Assembly (NCBI GenBank): GCA_009917545.1
Contig: QZDW01000002.1
Span: 62,001-126,000 of the forward strand
DNA length: 64,000 nucleotides
Reading direction: 5' to 3'
Source: a bacterium 1XD42-76
GTDB taxonomy: Bacteria; Bacillota; Clostridia; Lachnospirales; Lachnospiraceae
The notes beneath the pieces were generated by a model. That model ran no database searches. It was not told the origin of the DNA and saw only the letters and a program-made list of their open reading frames with translations. The translations under genes and the position numbers were made by a program. Position 1 is the first letter of the stretch. Each line of letters starts with the position of its first letter. Positions 40,548 through 49,760 of the stretch are shown piece by piece.

Positions 40548-41366
40548 ATGCTGACGCTAACGGACAATGATTTCCAGCGCCTCTATACCTATATTAAGAA
40601 AAACTACGGGATTGATTTAAGTAAAAAAAAGCAGTTGATCGTGAGCCGCCTTTCCAATACGCTCTCTTCCCAGGGTTTTAAAGATTTTTCAGCTTATGTA
40701 GATGAGATTCTGACTGGCCGTGACCCGGAAATGGTAACGGCTATGCTTAATAAACTTACAACCAACTATACCTATTTTCTCAGGGAGGAGGAGCATTTCA
40801 AATATCTTTGGGATGTCGTGCTCCCTGATCTGGCAAAAAAGCATGCCAAAGACAAGGTACTTTCTATCTGGAGCGCAGGCTGCTCGTCAGGCGAGGAACC
40901 ATATACGATTTCCATGTATTTGAAAGAATTCTTTGGCGCCCAGGCATCCCAGTGGGATACCAGGCTGCTTGCCACTGATATTTCTCAGAAAATTTTAAAT
41001 ACAGCGATTACCGCTACTTACAATGAGGAAAGCGTATCTGCGCTCCCTCCTTCCTGGAAAACGAAATATTTTGTAAAGGCCGGCAAAGACAAATACTCTG
41101 TCGCCCCGGTTATCAAACAAAATGTTATTTTCAGAACCTTTAATCTGATGGATCCAATTACCTTCAAGAGAAAATTTGACCTGATTTTCTGCCGTAATGT
41201 TATGATATACTTTGACCAGGCTACAAAGGACGCTCTTGTACAGCGTTTTTACAATGCCACGTTCCCGGAAGGACACCTTTTTATCGGACATTCCGAGGGA
41301 TTGACAAAGGCTACCTGTCCTTATGAATATATTCAACCAGCAATTTACAGGAAGAAATCAAAATAA
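40548..41366 (+). CDS. cheR: Chemotaxis protein methyltransferase CheR
   Basis: Uses S-adenosylmethionine to methylate Glu residues of MCPs, resetting receptor sensitivity. 272 residues: N-terminal all-helical domain with TNYTYFLREEEHF, then the Rossmann-like domain with the SAM site IWSAGCSSGEEPYTISM, ATDIS and FDLIFCRNVMIYF. A GGGGGG ribosome site lies nine bases before the ATG. It pairs functionally with CheB just downstream. Confidence 0.97.
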   Translation: MLTLTDNDFQRLYTYIKKNYGIDLSKKKQLIVSRLSNTLSSQGFKDFSAYVDEILTGRDPEMVTAMLNKLTTNYTYFLREEEHFKYLWDVVLPDLAKKHAKDKVLSIWSAGCSSGEEPYTISMYLKEFFGAQASQWDTRLLATDISQKILNTAITATYNEESVSALPPSWKTKYFVKAGKDKYSVAPVIKQNVIFRTFNLMDPITFKRKFDLIFCRNVMIYFDQATKDALVQRFYNATFPEGHLFIGHSEGLTKATCPYEYIQPAIYRKKSK

Positions 41367-41428
41367 GTCCCCACTCTCAGAACGTAGTTTCCCATCCAAA
41401 CGAAGAATGAAGAAAGAAGGTTTGAACT

Positions 41429-42499
41429 ATGGCTCAGAAAATCCGTCTGATGGTGGTTGACGATTCCATCCTGTTTCGGAGCTGGCTGGTACAAAATCTC
41501 GGCGCTGATCCCCGTTTTGAGGTAGTCGGATATGCGGTGAATGCTCTGGATGCCAAAAACAAACTTCCGCTTCTCAAGCCGGATATCATGACGATGGATA
41601 TTGAAATGCCCGGCATGAGCGGACTGGAATTTTTAAAAGAAGTTCTTCCTATCCATCCGGTTCCCGTTGTTCTCGTCTCCTCTCTTAATATGAGGGTGTT
41701 TGATGCATTGGCAGCGGGTGCGATTGATTTTGTCCGCAAGCCCGGGATGGAAAAGGATGGGGGAAAGGAAGCATTTTTAGCAACGCTAAAAACAAAGCTT
41801 GCAGTCGGTTCCAATGCACATGTCCGTCTGCCTTCCCAGCTGGCTCCCACACCGATTCCTACTACTGTCCCACGTACTTTTTCGCAGAATACGGCTCCGG
41901 TACAGAGATTATCTTCCATGGCGAATCCGTCCTCCAATGTCAATTTGATCGCGATTGGTGCATCTACCGGAGGGACTGAGGCCATTCTTGAAGTCGTGCG
42001 ACAGTTTCCAGCCAAAATGCCTGGCATTGTCATTACACAGCACATGCCTCCCGGATTTACTGCCATGTATGCAGAGCGTTTAAACCGGCTCTGCAAACTC
42101 GAGGTACGAGAAGCGAAGCATGGTGATAAAGTACAGCCAGGGCTTGTGCTGCTCGCTCCCGGCGGTCTGCAGATGCGTGTGGTCCGACTAGGAAGCGGTT
42201 ATTCTGTGAGCTGCACGGACGAAGCTAAAGTAAGCGGTCATAAACCGTCCGTTGATGTTCTGTTTGACTCTGTAGCCGCTAATGTGCGCCGGAATGCAAT
42301 CGGTGTCCTCCTGACCGGAATGGGAGCAGACGGAGCCGCCGGAATGCTCCGTATGCGCAAGGCCGGGGCTTACACGATTGGCCAGGATAAAGACTCCTGT
42401 GTCGTTTATGGAATGCCAATGGAGGCTTACAAGATTGGTGCGGTCTGTCAGCAGGCATCGTTAAGTTCGATCCCCCAGGTAGTCATGGCGCATCTGTAA
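41429..42499 (+). CDS. cheB: Protein-glutamate methylesterase/deamidase CheB
   Basis: Removes methyl groups from MCPs when phosphorylated by CheA. The N-terminal receiver (VVDDSILFRSWL, phospho-Asp in MTMDIEMPGMSGLEFL) is joined by a Pro/Thr-rich linker (about 130-170) to the esterase domain. The catalytic triad is visible: Ser in IGASTGGTEAI, His in ITQHMPPGF, Asp in GMGADGAAGM. 356 residues, full length. Last gene of the che operon; an intrinsic terminator follows about 100 bases on. Confidence 0.97.
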   Translation: MAQKIRLMVVDDSILFRSWLVQNLGADPRFEVVGYAVNALDAKNKLPLLKPDIMTMDIEMPGMSGLEFLKEVLPIHPVPVVLVSSLNMRVFDALAAGAIDFVRKPGMEKDGGKEAFLATLKTKLAVGSNAHVRLPSQLAPTPIPTTVPRTFSQNTAPVQRLSSMANPSSNVNLIAIGASTGGTEAILEVVRQFPAKMPGIVITQHMPPGFTAMYAERLNRLCKLEVREAKHGDKVQPGLVLLAPGGLQMRVVRLGSGYSVSCTDEAKVSGHKPSVDVLFDSVAANVRRNAIGVLLTGMGADGAAGMLRMRKAGAYTIGQDKDSCVVYGMPMEAYKIGAVCQQASLSSIPQVVMAHL

Positions 42500-42598
42500 T
42501 CTGTCGTCAGTCCCTGCAGACTCTTCTATACAGACATTGGATTTTGACGGTAAGTCTGGCCCAATATACATAATAACTTATATATGGAACTGAAAACA

Positions 42599-42623
42599 GC
42601 CTGATCAAAGATCAGGCCTTTTT
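42599..42623 (+). terminator. Terminator of the che operon
   Basis: GCCTGATC-AAA-GATCAGGC stem followed by CTTTTTC. It ends only 22 bases before the next start codon, so it could also modulate that gene. Confidence 0.88.
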
Positions 42624-42645
42624 CAACAGAAGGACTTTATAGCAA

Positions 42646-43599
42646 ATGAATGCATCGCGATTTACCAGAAAAAACCGCAATGCCGCTCTTCGGACATCTT
42701 CCTCTGATCTTCCGCCGCCATCTCCCAGGACCATAAAAAAGAGCCTGGCAGAGCGGCTCATAACCAATGGAATTCTGGTTATGGCGGCGGCCATGTGCAT
42801 CAGTCTGTTTACCTACTTCCGCCCCTTTACCCTTGAGGATGTCCGTAACGCCGCAGATGAGCTTCACTCCTATCTCTCATCACGCATTGAGGATTACAAA
42901 GAAAGCAGACGACAGGCAGTTCTGGCGGAGGATACGCAAGTCGAAAGTGAACCGACTGTCCCGTATATCCGCTATTCCACCGATGAAGGAGATATCGCTG
43001 ATTTCAGCTCAGAATCTGTCTATCCGCCTCAGGACGACAGCATATACTCCTGTATGCTTGACACAGTGATGGGGCCGATGCTCTACTATAATCAGGGTGA
43101 TGTCCGCTGGAAATCTTATCTATATGGCGGTTCTGACCCCATGAGCAAATATGGCTGCGGCCCAGTTTGTGTGGCAATGGTAATCAACAGCTTCACTTCC
43201 AACAGCGTAACTCCGGTCGAAATGGCTGAATGGGCGGCCGCCAATGGTTGCTATGCGGCTCATAGCGGCTCCTATCACAGTCTGATACCCAAAAGTATTT
43301 CTGCTTACGGTCTGCAAGTTGAAAGCGTAACCGACCGTTCAGCGGAACATGCTGCCGAACTCCTTGCATCTGGCCATCTTCTTATTGCATTGATGGGGAA
43401 AGGGAGTCTCACACAAAACGGACATTTCATTATTATTGCGCAGTCCGGGCTCAATGACGGTAAGGTCTTTATCGCTGACCCCGCAAGCTATGAAAACAGC
43501 ACCAAAGAATGGGATTTGGAGCTTCTTATGAGCGAACTGAAAAAAAGCTACGACAGCGGCGGACCTCTGTGGGCTGTCTCCTATCCGTCAGCGGGGTAA
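42646..43599 (+). CDS. Membrane-anchored C39-like papain-fold protein
   Basis: 317 residues: a basic, Ser/Pro-rich N terminus (1-35), one membrane helix (about 40-58), a charged linker (to about 135), then a papain-fold domain of the Peptidase_C39-like type. Candidate catalytic residues: Cys in KYGCGPVCVAMV, His in QNGHFIII, Asp in FIADPASY. The orientation implies an outside domain. Similar domains occur in wall-associated or toxin-processing proteins; no substrate is suggested by context. AGAAGGA lies 11 bases before the ATG. A weak promoter-like pair (TTGACG/TACATA, 42544-42572) would place the che terminator in its leader. Confidence 0.75.
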   Translation: MNASRFTRKNRNAALRTSSSDLPPPSPRTIKKSLAERLITNGILVMAAAMCISLFTYFRPFTLEDVRNAADELHSYLSSRIEDYKESRRQAVLAEDTQVESEPTVPYIRYSTDEGDIADFSSESVYPPQDDSIYSCMLDTVMGPMLYYNQGDVRWKSYLYGGSDPMSKYGCGPVCVAMVINSFTSNSVTPVEMAEWAAANGCYAAHSGSYHSLIPKSISAYGLQVESVTDRSAEHAAELLASGHLLIALMGKGSLTQNGHFIIIAQSGLNDGKVFIADPASYENSTKEWDLELLMSELKKSYDSGGPLWAVSYPSAG

Positions 43600-43762
43600 G
43601 ACGCAGACAAATTCAACTCCCCTTGTCTCCTTTCCAAAATCATGATATCCTATGAATATAATGACAGCCCCAAAGGCGAACGGTATGGGCACTTACCTGA
43701 ATCCCGGACAGAGACACTATACATGCAGGATTGAAATGCGCCGCATTCAATCGCGTATTATG

Positions 43763-43866
43763 AAAGAGGCTGCCGGAAAACGGCTGTCCCACACAATATA
43801 TGCTGTGATATGTTGGAAAACACAACCATATATTGTATGTTGACAGCGTTTCCCGACAGCCTCTTT
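43763..43866. repeat. Long imperfect palindrome (about 104 bp)
   Basis: AAAGAGGCTGCCGG pairs with the complement of CCCGACAGCCTCTTT, then GGCTGTC with GACAGC, then CACAATATATG with CATATATTGT. Arms are about 40 bases with few mismatches. T-rich ends follow on the plus strand. It lies between the C39 gene (plus) and a glycosyltransferase (minus), so it may end both transcripts. The remainder of 43600-43901 shows nothing else. Confidence 0.8.
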
Positions 43867-43901
43867 TTCTGTCTTTTGTATATTCCCGTGTCAAAATATT
43901 T

Positions 43902-45260
43902 CTACTGTTCAGGCGCGGACAGGGCCCTGTCCACAGATGCAAGTTCCTCTGGAGTAAACAGTCCGCGAACGACCTGTACGAGACTTGCATATTCTGCACG
44001 TATGGCAGCCTTGAGAACAAACAGACGGTCTTTGAGGCTGTTAAAATCGTAAAGATTGTTTCCAAGGAACGCAGCCAATGTCATGGCGTCGGCTGCTCCT
44101 TTCCTCCCGCTGGACTCGTCAACGCGGAACGCGGTCAGCATGAGGAACAGGGTGTTCATCAGGTATTTATCTGTCTTGAGAAGCTGCATCGTGTAATTCA
44201 CGCAGTCTACCAGATTGCCGTTATTGTAGCAGCAAGTCGCCAAAAGCTCATACGCCTGCGCCACCCTCCCTGAGAGCATCATTGATTTCGATGTCGCCCC
44301 GTTCTCCTCGAGAATCTGTAACGCACGCTTCAAATGCTTTTCGGCCTTTGGGAAGTCACTGCATAAAAGGAAATACTGCCCTACTGTATAATCAAAATCC
44401 GCCTCCTTGGGAAGCTTCTCCGTCGCCTTCTGATATACCTCCATGATCACGCTCTCTTCCACGTTCGCCTTATCGCGAAGAACGGCCAGAAGCTTTTCAA
44501 ACGTCATCACGCTTCTGATATCATATTCGGACAGCTGGCCCTCCGGCATCAGGCTGACTGCCTTGCGGAAGGCCTCCTCCGCCTTATCCAGCTCATCCAT
44601 TGAGTAGTACTCGTCGCCCAGATACCCCAGCATATCATAGTTATCCGGATTATCCTCCAGCTCCTTCTGTATCATTTTCAGATTTCTCTGGCTGCCTGTC
44701 TTTCTATTGTTCTCTATCTTTCCATATCCGGTATGGTAAATGGCAAGCTCCGATACTGCGTCAACCGGGAGATAGGGGTAATTACCAACCGGGGCAACAT
44801 TTTCGTGAATCCGATTTTTATATCTCAATCCTGGGACATTGCGGAATATTCTCGTCTGTGTGCCGACAGCCAATACCCTTCCGTCATTTTCCAGATGCAC
44901 CCAGGAAGTCAGAATCACATCATATTTCCGGTTATTTTGGAGGCGCTGCACATAATACAAGAGCTTCCTTGCATCCTCCTCCAGAAAATATTCGTCTGCG
45001 TCCAGAAAGGCGATCCACTCATATTTCGCCTTGCTGATAGCGAAATTCCTGGCTGCCGAAAAATCATCAATCCATTCAAAATGATAAATTTTCGCCCCCA
45101 TTGCCTCGGCAATCTCCACCGTCCTGTCGGTGGAACCTGTATCGACCACAATCTGCTCTGAAACAATCCCCTTTCCCCAGGAAAGCGCTTTTTCAATCTT
45201 GTCTTCCTCATTTTTCACAATCATACATTGAGAAATTCTCGCTTTACTGCGATTTTTCAT
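43902..45260 (-). CDS. Glycosyltransferase family 2 with TPR-like repeats
   Basis: 452 residues. The N-terminal GT-A domain (1-230) opens ISQCMIVKNEEDKIEKAL and has VVDTGSTDRTVEIA and the DxD motif in WIAFLDADEYF. The C-terminal half is helical with tetratricopeptide-like pairs (GYLGDEYYSMDELDKAEEAF). No membrane segment. It would transfer a sugar from a nucleotide sugar. It is the second of a tandem pair with the gene at 45306 (46 bases apart). Close to the flagellin genes, so flagellin or another surface protein is a plausible target. That is inference. A GGGGAG ribosome site precedes the ATG. Confidence 0.88.
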   Translation of the reverse strand: MKNRSKARISQCMIVKNEEDKIEKALSWGKGIVSEQIVVDTGSTDRTVEIAEAMGAKIYHFEWIDDFSAARNFAISKAKYEWIAFLDADEYFLEEDARKLLYYVQRLQNNRKYDVILTSWVHLENDGRVLAVGTQTRIFRNVPGLRYKNRIHENVAPVGNYPYLPVDAVSELAIYHTGYGKIENNRKTGSQRNLKMIQKELEDNPDNYDMLGYLGDEYYSMDELDKAEEAFRKAVSLMPEGQLSEYDIRSVMTFEKLLAVLRDKANVEESVIMEVYQKATEKLPKEADFDYTVGQYFLLCSDFPKAEKHLKRALQILEENGATSKSMMLSGRVAQAYELLATCCYNNGNLVDCVNYTMQLLKTDKYLMNTLFLMLTAFRVDESSGRKGAADAMTLAAFLGNNLYDFNSLKDRLFVLKAAIRAEYASLVQVVRGLFTPEELASVDRALSAPEQ

Positions 45261-45305
45261 GATACTGACTCCCCTCTGTTTTACCGCTAAGGCATTTTAA
45301 TGATT

Positions 45306-46652
45306 CTACTTCAAGCCAAGCTGTTCCCGCTCTGCCCGGGTAAAAAGCTGCTCTGCGGCGTAGGCTGAGAAGCCGGGACAGTCAGACTTTTCCGCCGCCT
45401 TTACCAAAAACAGCCTGTCCTTTAATTGCTTCCAGTCATAGATTTCTCCAAGAAAGCTCAGGACCTGGCAATATGCGTCCCTGCTCTTTGCTGTCGCACT
45501 CCCCGGAACAAGAAGCTTAAAAAGGCGTGAAAGGGAGGACATGGCAAATTTATCATATTTCAGGCATATGACTGCATAGGAAACACATTCTTCCCTCTCG
45601 CCTGCCTCATAGAGGCAGCGTACCAGCAGCTCATAAGCCTCGAACAGCCCGCCTGCCAGCAAAAGCGCTTTATTAGAGCAGCCATACGTTTCCAGTTTTT
45701 TTAACGCTGCTTCCAGATATTGCGCTGCTCTTGCTGCCTGGCCTGCTGCGGCAAAATAGCGGCCGGCAATATAATCGAAATCAGCTTCTTCTGGAAGAAG
45801 CCTGACAGCCTGACGATATACAGGCTCTGCTCTCTCCCAGGAAGCCTGCCCTCCCTCTGTCAGGATCGTCAAAAGCCTCGTAAAGGTAACTGCGCTTCGC
45901 TGGTCAGAAGCATCGAGGCAGGACGGCATAGCTCCCACCGCCCGGCTATAGCATTCCCTGGCCTTTTCCATATCGCCGTCCACATATTCTTCATCGCCAA
46001 GATAACCTAACATCTCATAATCATCCGGGCGTTCCTCTAATTCCTTTAAAATCAGCCGCCGGTTTCTCCCGCTTCGCTTTTTCTCTTCAAATCTCTTTCC
46101 CTGATACCCGGTATGGAATATGGAAAGTTCCTGTACTGCGTCTCCGACCGAGAACTCTCTCCCGGATACAGACTCTAACTGTTCATGGATCCGCCTCCGA
46201 TAGCGGATATCCGGACTGTTACGGAAAATGCGGATCTGAGTGCCGGATGAAAAAATCTTTCCGTTTTCATCCAGCTGCTGCCAGCCAGTCGAGATCCCGT
46301 CATAAACATCTGGTTCCAGACAGTCTATCAGTGCCTTCAGCTTCCCGGCGTCCTCTGGCGTCATATATTCGTCTGCATCCAAAAAAGCAATCCAGTCGCC
46401 CTGTGCCTGCTCAATAGCATAGTTTTTAGCCGCTGCAAAATCATCCACCCAGGGAAACGTGACAACCCGCGCGCCCATCCGCTTTGCAAGTTCAACCGTC
46501 CTGTCCGTGGAACCGGTGTCTACCACAACCTGTTCCCACATCACAGATTTCCCCCAGCTTAGAGCCTGCTCTATGTTCTTTTCCTCATTCCTTACAATCA
46601 TGCATTGAGAAATACGTACCTGTCCTGATGGTTCCAAAACATTTTCCCCCAT
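45306..46652 (-). CDS. Glycosyltransferase family 2 with TPR-like repeats (paralogue)
   Basis: 448 residues, collinear with the gene at 43902: ISQCMIVRNEEKNIEQAL, VVDTGSTDRTVELA, WIAFLDADEYM, then helical repeats (GYLGDEEYVDGDMEKARECY). The ATG at 46652 has only a weak ribosome site (AGAAG), which is unusual for this window. Two copies of the dispersed repeat lie just upstream, and a promoter with a hairpin leader lies further up (47022-47050). Function presumably as for the neighbour, with a different acceptor or donor; unproven. Confidence 0.87.
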   Translation of the reverse strand: MGENVLEPSGQVRISQCMIVRNEEKNIEQALSWGKSVMWEQVVVDTGSTDRTVELAKRMGARVVTFPWVDDFAAAKNYAIEQAQGDWIAFLDADEYMTPEDAGKLKALIDCLEPDVYDGISTGWQQLDENGKIFSSGTQIRIFRNSPDIRYRRRIHEQLESVSGREFSVGDAVQELSIFHTGYQGKRFEEKKRSGRNRRLILKELEERPDDYEMLGYLGDEEYVDGDMEKARECYSRAVGAMPSCLDASDQRSAVTFTRLLTILTEGGQASWERAEPVYRQAVRLLPEEADFDYIAGRYFAAAGQAARAAQYLEAALKKLETYGCSNKALLLAGGLFEAYELLVRCLYEAGEREECVSYAVICLKYDKFAMSSLSRLFKLLVPGSATAKSRDAYCQVLSFLGEIYDWKQLKDRLFLVKAAEKSDCPGFSAYAAEQLFTRAEREQLGLK

Positions 46653-46693
46653 TCGCTTCTAAGCATTCCCATATAGACCGCATCGTCTATCGT

Positions 46694-46913
46694 TGTAAAC
46701 CTCCATGCGCCCGTAGGTAAGCGCGCCACCATGAATGAACGTAGTCAAGACGCATTGGGCATACCTGAACTTATGCTGCCTCACGGTGGCGGGTCTTTCA
46801 TTGTAAGCCTCCATGCGCCCGTAGGTGAGCGTGCCACCATGAATGAAAGCAGTCAAGGCGCATTGGGTATACCTGAATTTATGCCGCCTGATGGCGGCGA
46901 ACTTTCACAGTAA
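46694..46913 (+). repeat. Dispersed 110-bp repeat, tandem copies A and B
   Basis: Two units, break near 46803. Both contain CCTCCATGCGCCCGTAGGT, GCCACCATGAATGAA, CATTGGG(C/T)ATACCTGAA and TTATGC(C/T)GCC, ending in a run like CTTTCA-(T/C)(T/A)GTAA. Copy B ends with a GCCGCCTGATGGCGGC hairpin. The pair lies directly upstream of the glycosyltransferase at 45306, in its probable leader. Confidence 0.92.
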
Positions 46914-46944
46914 AGAGGATCCATATCTTCGCATAACTGGAAAA

Positions 46945-47009
46945 AATCATATTCAGGACAGCTTTATCATTTGTAAAAGGCTGTTTCTCTTTATGCCCTG
47001 AATATGATT
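46945..47009 (-). ncRNA. Hairpin leader or small RNA behind a promoter
   Basis: On the minus strand AATCATATTCAGG ... CCTGAATATGATT (13 bp, inner ACAGC/GCTGT), followed by TTTTCC. The stem begins at about the transcription start of the promoter at 47022-47050. The product would be a terminated RNA of roughly 75 bases, or an attenuator ahead of the glycosyltransferase genes. Confidence 0.5.
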
Positions 47010-47021
47010 CTTTCCTTATAA

Positions 47022-47050
47022 AGTATACCACATTGGTTTCTTTTTGTCAG
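47022..47050 (-). promoter_or_regulatory. Sigma-A-like promoter upstream of the hairpin leader
   Basis: CTGACA (47045-47050), 17-bp spacer, TATACT (47022-47027). No coding frame of note lies between it and the flagellin terminator at 47221. Confidence 0.6.
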
Positions 47051-47220
47051 CAAAAAACCAGGAATTTGTCTGATGTTTTTGCCATTGCAATTCAGATCAG
47101 TCCTGCACATTTCCTGAAGTATCTTCTGTCCGTTGGTCCCCAATGTCGGCCGCTCCTATAAGCGTTTCACCAGACTAGCCGAAATAAAAACTGTCTCCTG
47201 GAAAAGGTTCCTTCTATAAC

Positions 47221-47260
47221 AAAAAGCCATTTCCCGGCCCGAATACGGAAATGGCTTTTT
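47221..47260. terminator. Terminator of the flagellin gene
   Basis: AAAAAGCCATTTCC / GGAAATGGCTTTTT, perfect 14-bp arms, able to work in both directions. Confidence 0.92.
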
Positions 47261-47283
47261 GTCTTCTATCTCTGTTTTATGCG

Positions 47284-47308
47284 GCAGCTTCAGCAAAGCT
47301 GAAGCTGC
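47284..47308 (-). other. Second hairpin in the flagellin 3' untranslated region
   Basis: GCAGCTTCAGC-TTT-GCTGAAGCTGC, an 11-bp perfect stem 21 bases after the stop codon. No U-tract; likely protects the abundant flagellin mRNA. Confidence 0.55.
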
Positions 47309-47329
47309 ACGCATGATTAAAGTCACTGA

Positions 47330-48418
47330 TTACTGAAGCAGGCTCAGGACACCCTGCGGTACGGAGTTGGACTGTGCCAGCATGGACTGGGAAGCCTGAA
47401 GAAGAATGTTGTTCTTCGTGAACGCCGTAATCTCATCAGCCATATCAGTATCACGGATACGGCTCTCAGCAGCAGTAATATTCTCAGAAGTTACCTTCAG
47501 GTTGTTTACTGTATGCTCAAGTCTGTTCTGAGCAGCACCGAGTTTAGCACGGAAGCTGGATACTTCGTTGATTGCCTTGTTGATGGTATCAATTGCATCG
47601 TTAGCAAAGTTTGTAACAGAACCCTTAAGCTGCATATCTACGAGAGATGCAATACCAGTGTTCTTTGTAGCAGATAAACCAGCATCCTTCAAGATCTCAC
47701 CGATCTTACCAGTCTGATTCTTATAGGTACCTGTAGTATCAATCTGCTTATCTTTTGCAACAGAATTTGTAAACTGGGCAGTAGTTGTCTTCTGCTGGAA
47801 CATACTAGCATCAATCTTAGTCTTACCACCATTGGTTATGCTTACAAGACCATTCTTTAAGGCTGCATTACCAGCTGTCAGCTTAATGCCTCTGATCGCA
47901 GCGTCAATACCGAATACTGTCATCGGCTGAGCCGTAACTTTAATTGTCTCGTATCTGCTCGGACCAATCTGGAATGTCATAACGCCAGCGTTACCATTCT
48001 GGATGTCAGCCAGCGGCTTGATTCCGTTGAAGTCTGTGTTGTTTGCAATACGATCGATCTCAGCAAGGAGCTCGTCAACCTCACTCTGAAGGTTTCCTCT
48101 TGCTACGGTGTTATACGTACCGTTAGCAGCCTGGGAAGCCAGAGTAGTAAGACGCTGAAGCATGGAATGAACCTCTGTCAGAGCACCTTCTGCTGTCTGG
48201 ATCAAACCAATCGCATCCTCTGCGTTCTTGGAAGCCTGGTTTAAACCGTTGATCTGGGATCTCATGCTCTCGGAAATAGCAAGACCAGCTGCATCGTCGC
48301 CTGCACGGTTAATCTTGTAACCGGAAGACAGTTTCTCGAGGTTCTTGCTCAGTCCGCTCTGGTTGATGCCTAAGTTTCTGTAAGAGTTAATCGCCGCTAT
48401 GTTGTGTTGAATAATCAT
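47330..48418 (-). CDS. fliC: Flagellin
   Basis: Filament subunit of 362 residues. The conserved N-terminal D0/D1 region opens MIIQHNIAAINSYRNLG with LEKLSSGYKINRAGDDAAGLAISE. The C-terminal D1/D0 has GAAQNRLEHTVNNL and ESRIRDTDMADE, ending VPQGVLSLLQ. The central variable domain (about 165-270) is rich in Thr, Lys and Asn. The ATG at 48418 follows AGGAGG at seven bases; the longer frame to 48484 has no ribosome site. A candidate SigD promoter lies 127 bases upstream. No signal peptide, as expected for export through the flagellar channel. Confidence 0.96.
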   Translation of the reverse strand: MIIQHNIAAINSYRNLGINQSGLSKNLEKLSSGYKINRAGDDAAGLAISESMRSQINGLNQASKNAEDAIGLIQTAEGALTEVHSMLQRLTTLASQAANGTYNTVARGNLQSEVDELLAEIDRIANNTDFNGIKPLADIQNGNAGVMTFQIGPSRYETIKVTAQPMTVFGIDAAIRGIKLTAGNAALKNGLVSITNGGKTKIDASMFQQKTTTAQFTNSVAKDKQIDTTGTYKNQTGKIGEILKDAGLSATKNTGIASLVDMQLKGSVTNFANDAIDTINKAINEVSSFRAKLGAAQNRLEHTVNNLKVTSENITAAESRIRDTDMADEITAFTKNNILLQASQSMLAQSNSVPQGVLSLLQ

Positions 48419-48544
48419 AAATTTTCCTCCTGATCCATGATATCTGCAAGCCGGGAACCTCCCTGTCCCCGGTTCTCCTCCCACAACGGGCCATGTGCAG
48501 AGGATTCTGCAAAGCTTTTATATTAAATTGCCTTACATTCTATT

Positions 48545-48571
48545 TTATCGTCGGTTTTATGAAAAAGATAA
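48545..48571 (-). promoter_or_regulatory. Candidate SigD promoter of the flagellin gene at 47330
   Basis: TTAT (48568-48571), N15, GACGATAA (48545-48552); one mismatch to GCCGATAA. Confidence 0.55.
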
Positions 48572-48694
48572 GTACTGATTTCCATCTTTTTCATCTTTTC
48601 TGAATCTGCCAGCTGCCGGGCTCTCCAAAAGACAGCTATCATCCTGTCCATATCAGCTTATATCTGACAGACATCGTACATCTTAGAAATTCAA

Positions 48695-49543
48695 TTACTG
48701 AAAAAGGCTGAGAATCGACTGCGGCAGCGTATTTGCCTGAGCTACCATCGAACTGCCTGACTGGAACACAATATTATCCTTGGTATAGGTAGTGATTTCA
48801 TCTGCCATATCCGTATCACGGATACGGCTCTCGGCGCTCGTCATATTCTCCGAGGTAACGCTTAAATTATTATGCGTGTGCTCCAGATGATTCTGGGCTG
48901 CACCAAAAGCTGCACGGATATCTGCCACAATCTCAATCGCATTATGAATCTGATCCACTGCCTCATTCGCAGTCGCTACCGTAGTAAAGTCTGTCTTATC
49001 GAGGAGCAGAGCCTTACTGCTCATATAATAACGATGTACATCAAGCGTTTCCACACGTGAATACCCGATCTGCAGAGTAATCTCATCTGACTTCTCCGGC
49101 GGCGTATAATTTGTCGGCAATGCGGCAGAACCATCGAACAGCGGAATTTCATCAAAATCAGTCGAATCAGCGATACGGTCGATCTCACTTAAAAGTTCCA
49201 GCCGCTCCGCATCAAGATTCTCACGCGCCTGCGTAGTATAGGTTCCATTTGCCGACTGAATCGCCAGGGTCTTCATCCTCTCCAGCATAGAGTGCACTTC
49301 ATTGAGCGCGCCGTCTCCCGTACTCGTCATGCTGATGCCGTCATTTACATTGCGCATAGCCTGATCGAGAGCCGTGATCTGGTTCCGCATCAATTCAGAA
49401 ATCGCTAATCCAGCCGCATCATCGCCAGCACGGTTAATCCGGTAGCCAGAAGAGAGCCTTTCCAGCGACTTTCTCATCTTTTTTTCCGTAATGCCTTTGT
49501 TTCTGGAAGCATTGATGCCTGCTATGTTATTCTGTATCATCAT
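48695..49543 (-). CDS. Second, shorter flagellin
   Basis: 282 residues, with conserved ends: MMIQNNIAGINASRNKGI, LERLSSGYRINRAGDDAAGL, and GAAQNHLEHTHNNLSV, ending LPQSILSLFQ. The central part is reduced to about 60 residues, so outer domains D2/D3 are essentially absent. Only about half identical to the neighbour by eye, so an old duplication. The start at 49543 follows AAGGTGG at ten bases. A SigD-type promoter lies about 105 bases upstream. It may be a minor filament subunit; expression level cannot be judged. Confidence 0.95.
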   Translation of the reverse strand: MMIQNNIAGINASRNKGITEKKMRKSLERLSSGYRINRAGDDAAGLAISELMRNQITALDQAMRNVNDGISMTSTGDGALNEVHSMLERMKTLAIQSANGTYTTQARENLDAERLELLSEIDRIADSTDFDEIPLFDGSAALPTNYTPPEKSDEITLQIGYSRVETLDVHRYYMSSKALLLDKTDFTTVATANEAVDQIHNAIEIVADIRAAFGAAQNHLEHTHNNLSVTSENMTSAESRIRDTDMADEITTYTKDNIVFQSGSSMVAQANTLPQSILSLFQ

Positions 49544-49646
49544 AATCTGCCAACCACCTTCCAATATAAACGCAGCGATATCTGCCAGGTTTCACATGAA
49601 AGCAGAATTGCTGCCTTTCTATACAAACTCATTCCTGATGTTTATT

Positions 49647-49673
49647 ATATCGACGAAACCTTCCCTCTATATA
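49647..49673 (-). promoter_or_regulatory. Candidate SigD promoter of the short flagellin gene
   Basis: TATA (49670-49673), N15, GTCGATAT (49647-49654). A TTAT also fits with N16. Confidence 0.55.
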
Positions 49674-49760
49674 AGAGCGTTTTGGCGTTTTTTTCATCGG
49701 CTTTCCCACAAAAAAGCACCGCCAGACAGCACTCCGGGAATCCCTGATAGATCAGAATTC

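Noticed and set aside
46659-46856. Minus-strand open frame giving FIHGGALTYGRME-type protein
   Set aside because: It lies entirely in the dispersed 110-bp repeat, duplicates itself with the repeat period and has no ribosome site. Treated as a repeat, not a gene.
46694-46913. CRISPR-like array from tandem 110-bp units
   Set aside because: Units are too long, there are no unique spacers between short identical repeats, and no cas genes are present.
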